DNA of 64,000 nt from Virgibacillus ndiopensis (GCF_900187325.1 NZ_FZMZ01000003.1:186001-250000); one strand, 5' to 3'. Positions 7,643 through 15,624 are shown, counted from the stretch's first letter. Notes: generated by a model not told the origin, from the letters alone. Numbers and translations are program-made.

Positions 7643-9130
7643 ATGAAAAATAGCAATCAGAATTTTCAGAGTATTCCACAGAAGGGATTCTTTGGACATC
7701 CTAAAGGGTTATTCACACTCTTTTTCACAGAATTTTGGGAGCGCTTTTCTTACTACGGAATGCGGGCAATTCTATTATTCTATATGTATTATGAGTTGTC
7801 AGATGGCGGCCTTGGAATGGATAAAGGCACAGCAATGTCAATCATGGCAATATACGGTTCTCTTGTATACATGTCCGGAATTATTGGCGGATGGATTTCC
7901 GACAGACTATTAGGTGGTACTCGTACTGTTTTTTATGGCGGAGTATTAATCATGTTCGGGCATATTGTACTAGCATTCCCTGGAAGTATAACAGGCTTAT
8001 TTATATCGATGGCTTTAATTGTTCTTGGTACTGGATTATTAAAACCAAACGTATCTAACGTTGTTGGAGATTTATATAGTAAGGAAGATCCACGAAGAGA
8101 TTCAGGTTTTAGTATCTTCTATATGGGAATAAACTTAGGTGCTCTTATTGCGCCATTAATTGTCGGAACTGTTGGACAAGAATACAACTTCCACTTAGGA
8201 TTTAGTTTAGCGGCAATTGGAATGTTCCTTGGACTAATCGTATTTATGTTTACGAAGGGAAAATATCTTGGTTCTGCAGGTTCAACTGTTCCAAATCCAC
8301 TTACTAAATCAGAAAGAAAAACGGTTTTCACCCGTTTTGGAATTGGCGCTATTATTATCATTATTATTGGCGCTATTACCATACCAACTGGAATCATGAC
8401 AATAAATGTATTTACGATGATTATTAGTATACTTGGTATTATTATTCCAACTGCTTACTTCATTGTTATGTATCGTAGTAAAAAGACGACAGAGGTTGAA
8501 CGTTCTCGCCTACTTGCTTATATACCAATGTTTATCGCAGCTATTATGTTCTGGGCTATCCAAGAACAAGGTTCCATTATATTAGCACTGTATGCAAACG
8601 AACGTACCGAGCTTAGTCTTGCAGGATTTGACCTGCGATCTTCATGGTTCCAATCATTAAATCCGTTGTTTATTGTATTTTTGGCGCCAGTCTTTGCATG
8701 GCTTTGGATTAAATTAGGTAAAACCCAACCATCAACACCGAAAAAGTTCTCATTAGGATTGTTATTCGCAGGTCTTTCCTTTATCGTTATGATCCTGCCT
8801 GCTGCCATTAACGGAACTGACACACTTGTTAATCCATTATGGTTAGTGCTTAGCTTCTTTTTAGTGGTACTTGGTGAATTATGCTTATCACCAGTTGGAT
8901 TATCAGCAACTACTAAGCTAGCACCTGCTGCATTCTCAGCTCAAACTATGAGTCTATGGTTCTTATCAAATGCATCAGCACAAGCAATTAACGCACAAAT
9001 TGTAAAACTATATTCTCCAGATACAGAAATCATTTATTTCGGAGTTATCGGTGGAATATCAATCTTACTTGGTTTAATTCTATTTGCTACATCGAAAAAA
9101 ATTCATACATTTATGAGAGGGATTAATTAA
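7643..9130 (+). CDS. dtpT: POT family di-/tripeptide:H+ symporter
   Basis: 495 aa from the ATG at 7643 (AGGAGGG 7 nt upstream; the GTG at 7622 lies before this site). The family's proton-coupling motif ExxERFxYYG is present as EFWERFSYYGMRA near residue 28. About 14 membrane helices follow, as usual for the bacterial POT/PTR2 family, with the signature GLLKPNVSNVVGDLY in helix 4/5. It imports small peptides driven by the proton gradient. It is a single gene with its own promoter and a terminator shared with the convergent MerR gene. Confidence 0.92.
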   Translation: MKNSNQNFQSIPQKGFFGHPKGLFTLFFTEFWERFSYYGMRAILLFYMYYELSDGGLGMDKGTAMSIMAIYGSLVYMSGIIGGWISDRLLGGTRTVFYGGVLIMFGHIVLAFPGSITGLFISMALIVLGTGLLKPNVSNVVGDLYSKEDPRRDSGFSIFYMGINLGALIAPLIVGTVGQEYNFHLGFSLAAIGMFLGLIVFMFTKGKYLGSAGSTVPNPLTKSERKTVFTRFGIGAIIIIIIGAITIPTGIMTINVFTMIISILGIIIPTAYFIVMYRSKKTTEVERSRLLAYIPMFIAAIMFWAIQEQGSIILALYANERTELSLAGFDLRSSWFQSLNPLFIVFLAPVFAWLWIKLGKTQPSTPKKFSLGLLFAGLSFIVMILPAAINGTDTLVNPLWLVLSFFLVVLGELCLSPVGLSATTKLAPAAFSAQTMSLWFLSNASAQAINAQIVKLYSPDTEIIYFGVIGGISILLGLILFATSKKIHTFMRGIN

Positions 9131-9147
9131 GAAGTCCTTACTCTATT

Positions 9148-9185
9148 AAAAACCAGCTCTTGTCGGACAAGAGCTGGTTTTTTAC
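9148..9185. terminator. Bidirectional terminator between dtpT and the MerR-TipAS gene
   Basis: AAAAACCAGCTCTTGTC and GACAAGAGCTGGTTTTT form a nearly perfect stem with A and T runs on both sides, so it works for both converging genes. Confidence 0.9.
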
Positions 9186-9186
9186 T

Positions 9187-9924
9187 TTATTTATTCCTAT
9201 CAGCATATACTGCCATCGCATCACGCATAAATACAGCCAGACCTTCACCGAACTGATCGATGTTTTTTGTAAAGCGTTTATCGTCAACGTACATTTGACC
9301 AAGCCCTTTAAATGCATCAAGCGAATAGTTACCCATTCTGTTCAGGAAGTCATACCATTCTTTAATCCCCTCTTGTGCTACATCAGATTCTGGTGACTCA
9401 TGACGAATCGCTGCCAAATTTCTATAGATACCGTTAAACTCATCTTCAAAGTCCTTCCTCTCACCTTTTGACATATTGTTTATTTTGGCATTTGACTCAT
9501 CAACAGCCTTATCCCCCCAACGTTCACGTGCTTCTTGTTCATACGGATTGTGGCTAAAATCAAATCCTTCAAATTTTTCATTATTTGACATTTCAATTTC
9601 TCCTTTCGCATGTTGAATCGTTTTATCAATTGTAGAGATCATTTTATCGAGGCGTATCCGTTTTTCAACTAGCATTTTTCGATGCAATGCTAATGCCTCT
9701 CCCCGGTCAAATGATGGACTACTGATAATTTCCTTTATTTTCTTCAAAGGGAAGCCAAGTTCTTTAAAAAACAATATCTGTTGTAATGTTTCAAGTTCAC
9801 TATTAGAGTATAGACGATATCCAGATTCAGTCGTATTTTTCGGGATTAACAACCCAATTTCATCGTAATGATGTAGTGTGCGCACACTAATTCCAACTAA
9901 ATCCGCAACCTCTTTTACTTTCAT
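9187..9924 (-). CDS. MerR family regulator with TipAS drug-binding domain (Mta-like)
   Basis: 245 aa. The N-terminus (1-70) is a MerR winged helix (MKVKEVADLVGISVRTLHHYDEIGLL), followed by a dimerising coiled coil (about 75-110). The C-terminal TipAS domain (about 120-240; NPYEQEARERWGD) binds hydrophobic drugs in TipA and related proteins. B. subtilis Mta, of the same architecture, activates multidrug exporter genes and its own gene. Here the gene has a MerR-type promoter with a 19-bp spacer. The drug exporter gene 430 bp upstream on the same strand ends at its own terminator, so a regulatory link between them is only a guess. AGGGAGG precedes the ATG. Confidence 0.88.
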   Translation of the reverse strand: MKVKEVADLVGISVRTLHHYDEIGLLIPKNTTESGYRLYSNSELETLQQILFFKELGFPLKKIKEIISSPSFDRGEALALHRKMLVEKRIRLDKMISTIDKTIQHAKGEIEMSNNEKFEGFDFSHNPYEQEARERWGDKAVDESNAKINNMSKGERKDFEDEFNGIYRNLAAIRHESPESDVAQEGIKEWYDFLNRMGNYSLDAFKGLGQMYVDDKRFTKNIDQFGEGLAVFMRDAMAVYADRNK

Positions 9925-9948
9925 TGTTGTAACCTCCCTTCAATGATT

Positions 9949-9979
9949 ACTATAAAGTATCACGTAACGTTAGAGTCAA
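9949..9979 (-). promoter_or_regulatory. MerR-type autoregulated promoter with 19-bp spacer
   Basis: The minus strand reads TTGACT, 19 bp, TATAGT. The spacer carries the imperfect palindrome CTAACGTTACGTGAT, like TipA-class operators. Over-long spacers are the hallmark of MerR-activated promoters. Confidence 0.75.
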
Positions 9980-10002
9980 CATAAATTTCAAATTTATTTA
10001 TT

Positions 10003-10288
10003 GGCTCTTTTCTGTTGTCTTCTAACCTCGTAGTTTCAGTAAAATGCGGACTTATATAACAATTCTTATTCCACTTAATTGCCCGTAAACGTAAATACAA
10101 GTGGAGGAAATACATGGAGACTCCTGCGGGAAAGCGAAGACGATGAGACCCCGTAGGAAGTGGGGTTCTTCCGAGGAGGCTCATCGCGAGCCCGAGGAAA
10201 GCGGAATGTATTTCCGGAACGGCGGCATAGCTTTCAATCTTCGTCGCATTTTATGTAATACAAAACAACAATCTTTTTGAAAACAGCC
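10003..10288. repeat. Dispersed intergenic repeat, copy A
   Basis: A GC-richer core (GACTCCTGCGGGAAAGCGAA, GAGACCCCG, GAGGAGGCTCATCGCGAGCC, GGAAAGCGGAATGTATTTCC) is flanked by AT-rich ends that form imperfect terminal inverted repeats: left GGCTCTTTTCTGTTG...AAAATGCGGAC, right GTCGCATTTTATGT...AACAACAATC...AGCC. There is no coding potential. The same plan recurs at 29.6, 34.4, 40.0 and 42.4 kb. Confidence 0.8.
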
Positions 10289-10310
10289 GATTTATTTTCT
10301 AAACAAAACA

Positions 10311-10347
10311 TAAATAAAGCCACCATTCATCTGAATAGCGGCTTTAG
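10311..10347 (-). terminator. Intrinsic terminator after the LmrB-like exporter gene
   Basis: On the minus strand AAAGCCGCTATTC pairs with GAATGGTGGCTTT, followed by ATTTATGTTTT. Confidence 0.75.
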
Positions 10348-10355
10348 CAAAACAG

Positions 10356-11834
10356 TTATTGATCCTCAGTTGATACCTCTTTTTCCTTAGCCACAGCACG
10401 ATATACAAAAAGTGACATGATAAATGCAATAACCGATATACCAAAAGTGATAAAATAGACTAGCTCTACTCCTGACACAAGTGCCTCACTAATTGTTGTC
10501 GGATCAGTCGGAGTAGCTGCTTTATCCAAAAAGCTCTTTTGTTTTGCGCTCATGATGCTAATGAATACCGATACGCCAATAGCCCCGGCAACAGGCTGCA
10601 AGGTTGTCATAACAGCAGTTCCATGCGGATACAGATGTTTGGGTAATTGATTTAAACCATTGGTCTCAGCAGGCATCATGATAGCCGAAACAGATAGCAT
10701 CAATAAAATATAACCAATAACGACCACCCAAAAAGGAGTATCCATATCTAATCTACTCATCATGAACATGGTGCCACTTAACACAATTGTTGCAGGAACC
10801 ATCATTACCTTGGGTCCATATTTATCAAAAAGTGATCCCATTACTGGTGACATAAGTCCGTTTAAAATACTTCCAGGAAGTAGAGTTAATCCCGCAGCTG
10901 CAGCTGTTAATGCTAGTGGTCCTTGCATATAAATTGGTAAAATAATTTCCGATGCAAACATGGTCATGATAATAATTAAGAACATAATCACCGCATGTGT
11001 ATACATTGGAAATTTGAATACTCTCAGATCCATCACAGGTTCTGCCAGCCTTAGTTGCCTTAATGAAAATACGAGAATTCCAATTACCCCTACAATTATT
11101 GGTATATACGAATTCGGATTGAGAAATCCTGCTTCACTTTGTCCTGCTGAACTGAATCCATATACAATGCTACCGAATCCTATTGTAGAATATACGAGTG
11201 AAAGAATGTCTATTGTAGGTTTTGTGACCTCTGATACATTGATTAAATACTTATAAGCAAATGCGATTGAAAATACAGCAAATGGGATTACCGTAATAAA
11301 TAAAAAACGCCATCCCAAATGCTCTACAATAATACCTGAAAGCGTCGGTCCAATTGCAGGGGCAAACATAATAACAAGACCAACAAGCCCCATCACCTTA
11401 CCACGCCTATGTGGTGGGAAAATAAGTAAAAACACATTAAAGATAATTGGAATTAATAATCCCGTACCAATTGCTTGAATTAATCGACCTGCTAGTAAAA
11501 CGGAAAATGTGGGTGCAATAGCACAAATTGTTGTTCCAACTGTAAATACAGCCATTGTTCCTAGAAATAATTGTCTTGTTGTAAACCATTGTAATAACAA
11601 AGCCGATGCTGGAATTACAATCCCCATCACTAACATGAAACCCGTTGCCATCCACTGAACAGTAGTAACAGAAATACTGAATTGTTCCATTAATGTTGTT
11701 AGGGCAATATTTAATAACGTTTCATTTAAAATCGCAAAGAATGCACCAATCATTAATGAAAGCATAATCGGCATAACTTTTACATTCGGATCTTCTGCTA
11801 AATATTCATATTTCTTCTGATTATCATTCGTCAT
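10356..11834 (-). CDS. DHA2 family (EmrB/LmrB-like) drug exporter
   Basis: 492 aa MFS protein with 14 predicted membrane helices, the DHA2 number. The antiporter motif C is visible as APAIGPTLSGIIVEHLGWR near residue 165, and GRLIQAIGTG is the family helix-4 motif. B. subtilis LmrB (479 aa, lincomycin and puromycin resistance) is the nearest family member I know, but the substrate is not shown by the sequence. AAGGGG lies 8 nt before the ATG. The transcript begins about 310 nt upstream. The leader carries a 13-codon ORF and three possible terminators, matching the hflX-mph leader at 39 kb. This suggests induction by translation-blocking drugs. Confidence 0.88.
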   Translation of the reverse strand: MTNDNQKKYEYLAEDPNVKVMPIMLSLMIGAFFAILNETLLNIALTTLMEQFSISVTTVQWMATGFMLVMGIVIPASALLLQWFTTRQLFLGTMAVFTVGTTICAIAPTFSVLLAGRLIQAIGTGLLIPIIFNVFLLIFPPHRRGKVMGLVGLVIMFAPAIGPTLSGIIVEHLGWRFLFITVIPFAVFSIAFAYKYLINVSEVTKPTIDILSLVYSTIGFGSIVYGFSSAGQSEAGFLNPNSYIPIIVGVIGILVFSLRQLRLAEPVMDLRVFKFPMYTHAVIMFLIIIMTMFASEIILPIYMQGPLALTAAAAGLTLLPGSILNGLMSPVMGSLFDKYGPKVMMVPATIVLSGTMFMMSRLDMDTPFWVVVIGYILLMLSVSAIMMPAETNGLNQLPKHLYPHGTAVMTTLQPVAGAIGVSVFISIMSAKQKSFLDKAATPTDPTTISEALVSGVELVYFITFGISVIAFIMSLFVYRAVAKEKEVSTEDQ

Positions 11835-11865
11835 ACGTTCGTTCCCCTTAAATAAGTTTTAATAG

Positions 11866-11893
11866 TAAAAAACAAGCCCCGGCCCGAGCTTGT
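11866..11893 (-). terminator. Leader terminator T3 just before the LmrB-like gene
   Basis: On the minus strand ACAAGCTC pairs with GGGCTTGT (one G-U), followed by TTTTTT, and it lies only 32 nt before the exporter ATG. Its position inside the leader makes it an attenuator candidate. Confidence 0.75.
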
Positions 11894-11961
11894 GAGAGTA
11901 TAGGGATACCGGATAACTTTCACTAATTATTGAAGGATAAATATTCCATTTACCTTAAACA

Positions 11962-11990
11962 ATAAAAAGAGGAAGATTCAGCTCTCCCTC
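11962..11990 (-). terminator. Leader terminator T2 of the LmrB-like gene
   Basis: GAGGGAGA and TCTTCCTC pair around GCTGAA and are followed by TTTTTATT. The hflX leader has the corresponding GGGAGA...TCTACCC hairpin. Confidence 0.7.
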
Positions 11991-12014
11991 AACATATCTT
12001 TTATATGGTTTTCT

Positions 12015-12065
12015 AAAAAAAGGCAGACCAATCCCGAATACTCCGCAATCAAGCAGAGCCTTTGC
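12015..12065 (-). promoter_or_regulatory. Conserved leader core with alternative terminator T1 (copy 1)
   Basis: The minus strand from 12060 to 12022 reads GGCTCTGCTTGATTGCGGAG and then TATTCGGGATTGGTCTGCC, followed by TTTTTTT. CTCTGC pairs with GCGGAG; AAAGGC before it pairs with GCCTTT after it. The AAAGG arm can instead pair with the end of the leader ORF (12083-12088), giving a choice between terminator and antiterminator. The same core occurs at 39208-39247. Confidence 0.75.
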
Positions 12066-12074
12066 GCTATTCAA

Positions 12075-12116
12075 TTAGCCAAGCAAAGTAGTTAATCGAG
12101 ATTTAATGAATGCCAT
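12075..12116 (-). CDS. 13-residue leader peptide (MAFIKSRLTTLLG)
   Basis: A minimal ORF with a strong GGAGG 9 nt before its ATG, in the leader of the LmrB-like exporter. Its last codons (CTTTGCTTGGCTAA) overlap the 5' arm of a hairpin with GCAAAG at 12060-12065, which would free or block the terminator core. A 13-codon ORF with the same first two residues and the same position relative to the core precedes hflX. I infer a ribosome-stalling sensor peptide. Translation is not proven. Confidence 0.7.
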   Translation of the reverse strand: MAFIKSRLTTLLG

Positions 12117-12149
12117 TTTGAAAAACCTCCGTTCGAAAATTGTAGCACA

Positions 12150-12178
12150 ATATTAACACGCCTTGATTATAATAGCAA
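12150..12178 (-). promoter_or_regulatory. Promoter of the LmrB-like gene leader
   Basis: The minus strand reads TTGCTA, 17 bp, TAATAT, placed just before the leader ORF ribosome binding site. The transcript would start near 12143. Confidence 0.6.
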
Positions 12179-12209
12179 GTGCTTTTTTTACCTACATTCA
12201 GATCATTTG

Positions 12210-12647
12210 TTAATGATACCTAAACCAAACAAACCAGCCTTTATCCTTGCTTTTAGCAACGAAAATTTGTCCTTCTGACGCACTTGCACTTTTTCCTTCC
12301 CATTTAGGAAAATGCAGCCTTGCTAACCATGATTTATCCGCAACCTCTTTTCCACAAAAATTCTTGGCCATTTCATAATATACCTCGTCTTTATTGTTAT
12401 TAATTGTCTCCGGAAAAGGAATGGCTGTTTTCACTTCCCATTCGGTGTACATTTCTGAATATTCACCTTGCTCATAGGTCTCGGGAACTAGCGTCTGTAA
12501 TGCTTTAAGAAATTCTTTTTTAGCTTTATCCGAGACTTTTACGAGATCACTTGGTTTTGGACATTGAATGGATGACTGTGCACTAACTTCATTTATATGG
12601 AACGAAATAGCAGAAAGTATGATTACTAACATCAGTAGTTTTTTCAG
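12210..12647 (-). CDS. Small secreted protein of unknown function, apparent CTG start
   Basis: I do not recognise the family. From the CTG at 12647 it is 145 aa: an n-region with two lysines, a hydrophobic stretch and an AQS-type cleavage site (SAQS near residue 24), then a mature domain with two Cys (QCPKPSD and NFCGKEV) and many Trp near the end (WFVWFRYH). The first ATG (12632) would leave 24 nt after GGAGG and remove the basic start of the signal peptide. CTG has GGAGG 9 nt upstream and restores LKKLLM, so CTG is the better start. Probably exported, and perhaps disulfide-bonded. Confidence 0.6.
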   Translation of the reverse strand: MKKLLMLVIILSAISFHINEVSAQSSIQCPKPSDLVKVSDKAKKEFLKALQTLVPETYEQGEYSEMYTEWEVKTAIPFPETINNNKDEVYYEMAKNFCGKEVADKSWLARLHFPKWEGKSASASEGQIFVAKSKDKGWFVWFRYH

Positions 12648-12774
12648 GAATTCTCACCTCCATAGATTTACTATCCCGAGTTCCTAGAAAATTATTCAGT
12701 CTCGAGCCCATACCACAATAGACTGATAACCATATAGTGAAGAGAAAGACTTTTCGAGGGAGGAAGTTTTTGAA

Positions 12775-13218
12775 ATGAATTATTATCAACACTTATATAA
12801 TGAAGACGAAAGGCAACAGTTTAATGTCCCTGGTTTTCTAAATAGCTTGTTTCCAGGCGGGGGACAATCAGGATTCCCCGGTGGTCCGCCTGGATTTCCT
12901 GGTGGTGGACCCGGTGGATTTCCAAGCTTTCCAGGCGGAGGAGGTTTTCCAGGCGGAGGACAGTCTACTAACGCTCCTACTTCTCCACCGCCATCCTTTA
13001 CCCCGGTACAACCGCAATTTCAAACCTTTGCAGTCGACCCAGGCGGGATTAGAAGATGCCTTTTTCGCTTCACATATATTTGGTTAAGACGAGATGCATT
13101 TTGGTTTTATCCTGTTTTTGTTGGCAGAAACTCAATTGCAGGCTTTAGGTGGACCGGTTTTAGGTGGGTTTTCTTTGGAATTAATTTAAACAGAATTGAA
13201 GCATTCCAATGCTATTAA
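12775..13218 (+). CDS. Gly/Pro-rich protein with FPGG repeats and conserved aromatic C-terminal domain
   Basis: 147 aa. Residues 1-20 are polar, about 22-64 are low-complexity FPGGG/GGPPGFPGG repeats, and about 65-85 are Pro/Gln-rich. The C-terminal 60 residues (RRCLFRFTYIWLRRD, FWFYPVFVGRNSIAGFRW) are aromatic and basic. Such proteins are widespread in Bacillaceae and are often mislabelled as transporters; no transport function is supported here. It might be a surface or spore-associated protein, but that is a guess. AGGAGG precedes the ATG by about 12 nt. Confidence 0.75.
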   Translation: MNYYQHLYNEDERQQFNVPGFLNSLFPGGGQSGFPGGPPGFPGGGPGGFPSFPGGGGFPGGGQSTNAPTSPPPSFTPVQPQFQTFAVDPGGIRRCLFRFTYIWLRRDAFWFYPVFVGRNSIAGFRWTGFRWVFFGINLNRIEAFQCY

Positions 13219-13248
13219 TCTTTATTAATGGTAATGGATAAAGATTCC

Positions 13249-13285
13249 GAGTGTGTATTTTATAATTGAATACACACTCATTTTC
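13249..13285. terminator. Terminator between convergent genes
   Basis: GAGTGTGTATT and AATACACACTC form an 11-bp stem with a short loop, followed by ATTTTC. It lies between the Gly/Pro-rich gene and the YiiX-like gene. Confidence 0.75.
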
Positions 13286-13287
13286 TG

Positions 13288-13863
13288 TCATGCTTTAATA
13301 TTTAATGCTAAATTATTTTCTATTAACGCTTCATTCGATTCAATAGGGTACAAACTAAGATTTCCTTGATAAACTAAACGGAGATCTTTCAATTTCATCA
13401 AGTCTCCGGGTTTAATTAAATTTGGTGATTTGTTAAGTAACCCTATCTTTTCCTTCAATATAGTTGCAACAAATTGAGAACAAAAAAAGGCATTATTTCT
13501 GCTGAAGTTTAAATTGAGAATGATAGCAAAAAGACCGAATAAATTATATTTATACATATCTTTTCTTGATTTTATTTGACTAACCTTATTTCGCATTTTT
13601 TCATATTCTAATTCTGAAACTGTACAGCTATATATCTTACATTTAGCTTTTTCAAACAATCCTACATTTATTCTTTCTCGAATAAATCCACCAACAAAAG
13701 GATTGGAAGGGTTTAAACGACCAAAACTGTATATTTCTTTTAAATTATTACCAAATGAGATCGATACATGATTGTATGATTGCTTGGTGTACAATTTTAT
13801 CAGTCTTGTAAATAATGTCCCTGTATCTGTGAAAATTATATAAACCTTTTTTTCACAAGCCAT
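13288..13863 (-). CDS. YiiX-like permuted papain-fold hydrolase (paralog 1)
   Basis: 191 aa. A conserved His (His32, SYNHVSISF) near the N-terminus and a Cys (Cys128, NAFFCSQFVAT) near the C-terminus are the circularly permuted NlpC/P60 (YaeF/YiiX) arrangement, usually a thiol amidase or lipid/peptide hydrolase. There is no signal peptide, so it is probably cytoplasmic. It is the last gene of a PadR-HAAS-membrane protein operon (23-nt gap to the previous gene). A close paralog sits at 40606-41190. The substrate is unknown. Confidence 0.75.
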   Translation of the reverse strand: MACEKKVYIIFTDTGTLFTRLIKLYTKQSYNHVSISFGNNLKEIYSFGRLNPSNPFVGGFIRERINVGLFEKAKCKIYSCTVSELEYEKMRNKVSQIKSRKDMYKYNLFGLFAIILNLNFSRNNAFFCSQFVATILKEKIGLLNKSPNLIKPGDLMKLKDLRLVYQGNLSLYPIESNEALIENNLALNIKA

Positions 13864-13885
13864 TATACAACCTCCCTCTTCTAAA

Positions 13886-14524
13886 TTAACTTTTAAATTT
13901 TCTTTTATAAACGAAATAATACATACTCAAAGGCCACCAAAGCACACCAAATATTGGATAAACTGCCCAAATAGTATCTGGAGTCGAAACAGCATTCACA
14001 CTAATAAAAAATACACTAATTAATATAGTTGCATGAATGGAGAACATAACATCAGATCTCCTTTTAGCATGATATAAAGAAATTGGCCACCATAATATAA
14101 CAAATGTTGGATATATTGCCCACGGATAATATGGTGACAAATTAATATTTAAGACAACATAGTAAAGAATAATACTTATACTTCCTACTAATGCAACAGA
14201 CATCTCCTTTGCACGTTTTCCCAAAATCATAAGAATTGGCCACCATATAATGGGATAAACAGCATATAAGAACCATGGATGATTAGGTGTACTTGTATAA
14301 TTTTCGAAAATCAAATACATAATTATCAGTGCACTATAGCAAACGGATAGCAACTTTTGCTTCTTCTTCTTAACACAATACATTCCAATCGGCCATAGCA
14401 ATAAAGCTGTGGAAGGATAAATGAACCACCAATCATCTGAACCTGTCAAAAAATTAACAAGCACTAAAAAGATAATAGTCATTATACTTCCTGCAACCGC
14501 AAAACCTATATCAAGTTTCCTCAT
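13886..14524 (-). CDS. Membrane protein made of four tandem 2TM W-YP-WWP modules
   Basis: 212 aa, built of four repeats of about 50 residues. Each has one helix, a short loop with Trp and YP, and a second helix ending in WWP or LWP and Tyr/Leu (for example AVYPIFGVLWWPLSMYYF). The total is eight membrane helices. The neighbouring HAAS protein carries one more copy of the same module, so the two probably pack together or arose by duplication. The function is unknown. AAGGAGGGG precedes the ATG, and the gene lies 12 nt after the HAAS gene. Confidence 0.7.
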   Translation of the reverse strand: MRKLDIGFAVAGSIMTIIFLVLVNFLTGSDDWWFIYPSTALLLWPIGMYCVKKKKQKLLSVCYSALIIMYLIFENYTSTPNHPWFLYAVYPIIWWPILMILGKRAKEMSVALVGSISIILYYVVLNINLSPYYPWAIYPTFVILWWPISLYHAKRRSDVMFSIHATILISVFFISVNAVSTPDTIWAVYPIFGVLWWPLSMYYFVYKRKFKS

Positions 14525-14536
14525 TAAGACCCCTCC

Positions 14537-14935
14537 TTACTTGTTACGCAACCATTTAAAATACATTGTTAACGGCCACCATAATACCGCAAAAGTTGGA
14601 TATACAAACCATATAACATCAGGTGTATAATAAAAATTTATAAAAACGAACAGCGAGATAATTAAAAGACTTCCCCATATGGAATAACCAAGATTTAATT
14701 TTGTATTATCCTTTTTTACAGATGGATTGATCCCAAGCTCTTTTTTCAAATCACCAATATCACCAAAATCAACAATTGCTTTATTGATTGCATCCTCTTC
14801 AGCCTTTCCTTGTTCCATTAAGTCCCAAACTTTTTCTTCCAGGTTTTGTATTACTTCCTGTATAACTGCATTTTTTTGCTCACTTTCTGGAACATCTTTA
14901 AATAACTCATTCACATGATTCTTTAACTTCTTCAA
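14537..14935 (-). CDS. HAAS-type domain protein with one 2TM W-YP-WWP module
   Basis: 132 aa from a TTG at 14935 with GGAGGG 6 nt upstream. The TTG overlaps the PadR stop codon (TTGA), so translation is coupled. A longer frame reaches an ATG inside padR but includes this ribosome binding site. Residues 1-70 are the small helical domain found beside PadR regulators (LKKLKNHVNELFKDVPESEQ, then ALEE-like repeats and VDFGDIGDLKKELG). Residues about 80-128 hold two membrane helices with VYPTFAVLWWPLTMY. In known PadR/HAAS pairs the domain is thought to transmit a membrane signal to PadR. Confidence 0.75.
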   Translation of the reverse strand: MKKLKNHVNELFKDVPESEQKNAVIQEVIQNLEEKVWDLMEQGKAEEDAINKAIVDFGDIGDLKKELGINPSVKKDNTKLNLGYSIWGSLLIISLFVFINFYYTPDVIWFVYPTFAVLWWPLTMYFKWLRNK

Positions 14936-15261
14936 TTTAATCCCTCCATAAATAAATCGATAATTTCTTTGGTTTCTTCCCATTCTGCTACGGTTTCTTT
15001 TAAGTACGCCTTACCAAGTGAGGTGATTCCGTAATATTTTCGCTTTCCACCTTTAGAAACTTTTCCAAAATAAGACTCAATTAATTCCTTTTTTTCCAAT
15101 CTCTGAAATACCGCATATAATGTTGCTTCTTTAATTTGAAATCGATTATCAGTTCGGCTACTTATTTCTTTAGATATTTCATAGCCATATCTATCCTTTT
15201 CTAAGATCAAGCGCAAAATAATCGAATCTAAATGCCCGCGAATAATATCACTTCTAATCAT
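14932..15261 (-). CDS. PadR family transcriptional regulator (copy 1)
   Basis: 109 aa, the size of PadR subfamily 2. The winged helix is MIRSDIIRGHLDSIILRLI, then YGYEI, EATLYAVFQRLEKKELI and GGKRKYYGIT, ending with a short dimerising helix. It heads the operon PadR-HAAS/2TM-4x2TM-YiiX-like and overlaps the next gene by 4 nt. PadR proteins usually repress their own operon. Confidence 0.9.
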   Translation of the reverse strand: MIRSDIIRGHLDSIILRLILEKDRYGYEISKEISSRTDNRFQIKEATLYAVFQRLEKKELIESYFGKVSKGGKRKYYGITSLGKAYLKETVAEWEETKEIIDLFMEGLN

Positions 15262-15432
15262 ATTGACACTTCCTTATCCTCCACTATTCTATCTGATAGA
15301 GTAATAATACCCTATATTACTCTACCTGTCAAAGTAATTTTAAAATAATTGTGATCGCTGAAGGCTGAAATAGGAGAACACAAACACAAAATTAAGTCTG
15401 CTCATAAATTATAGAGAGAAGGAGGGATTGTT

Positions 15433-15618
15433 ATGTCTCAATTGGCTTTAATCTATTTAGCATGTATTGTAGCAGGATTTGCACTAGCCAATGTTCCAAC
15501 TTCAGCTGTTATAACTCCAGGTATTGCTACTTTTCTTGGATTAATAGGCGGACTTGCAATGGTTGTCTTTGCCGCCGCCCTATTATTACTCGGGATAAAG
15601 ATACTGTTTAAACAGTAA
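15433..15618 (+). CDS. Small two-helix membrane protein
   Basis: 61 aa, almost wholly hydrophobic: helices at about 3-22 and 30-57 with a short loop and a C-terminal KILFKQ. AAGGAGGG lies before the ATG and an intrinsic terminator follows, so it is a genuine single-gene unit. No family recognised. Confidence 0.7.
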   Translation: MSQLALIYLACIVAGFALANVPTSAVITPGIATFLGLIGGLAMVVFAAALLLLGIKILFKQ

Positions 15619-15624
15619 GCCAAC

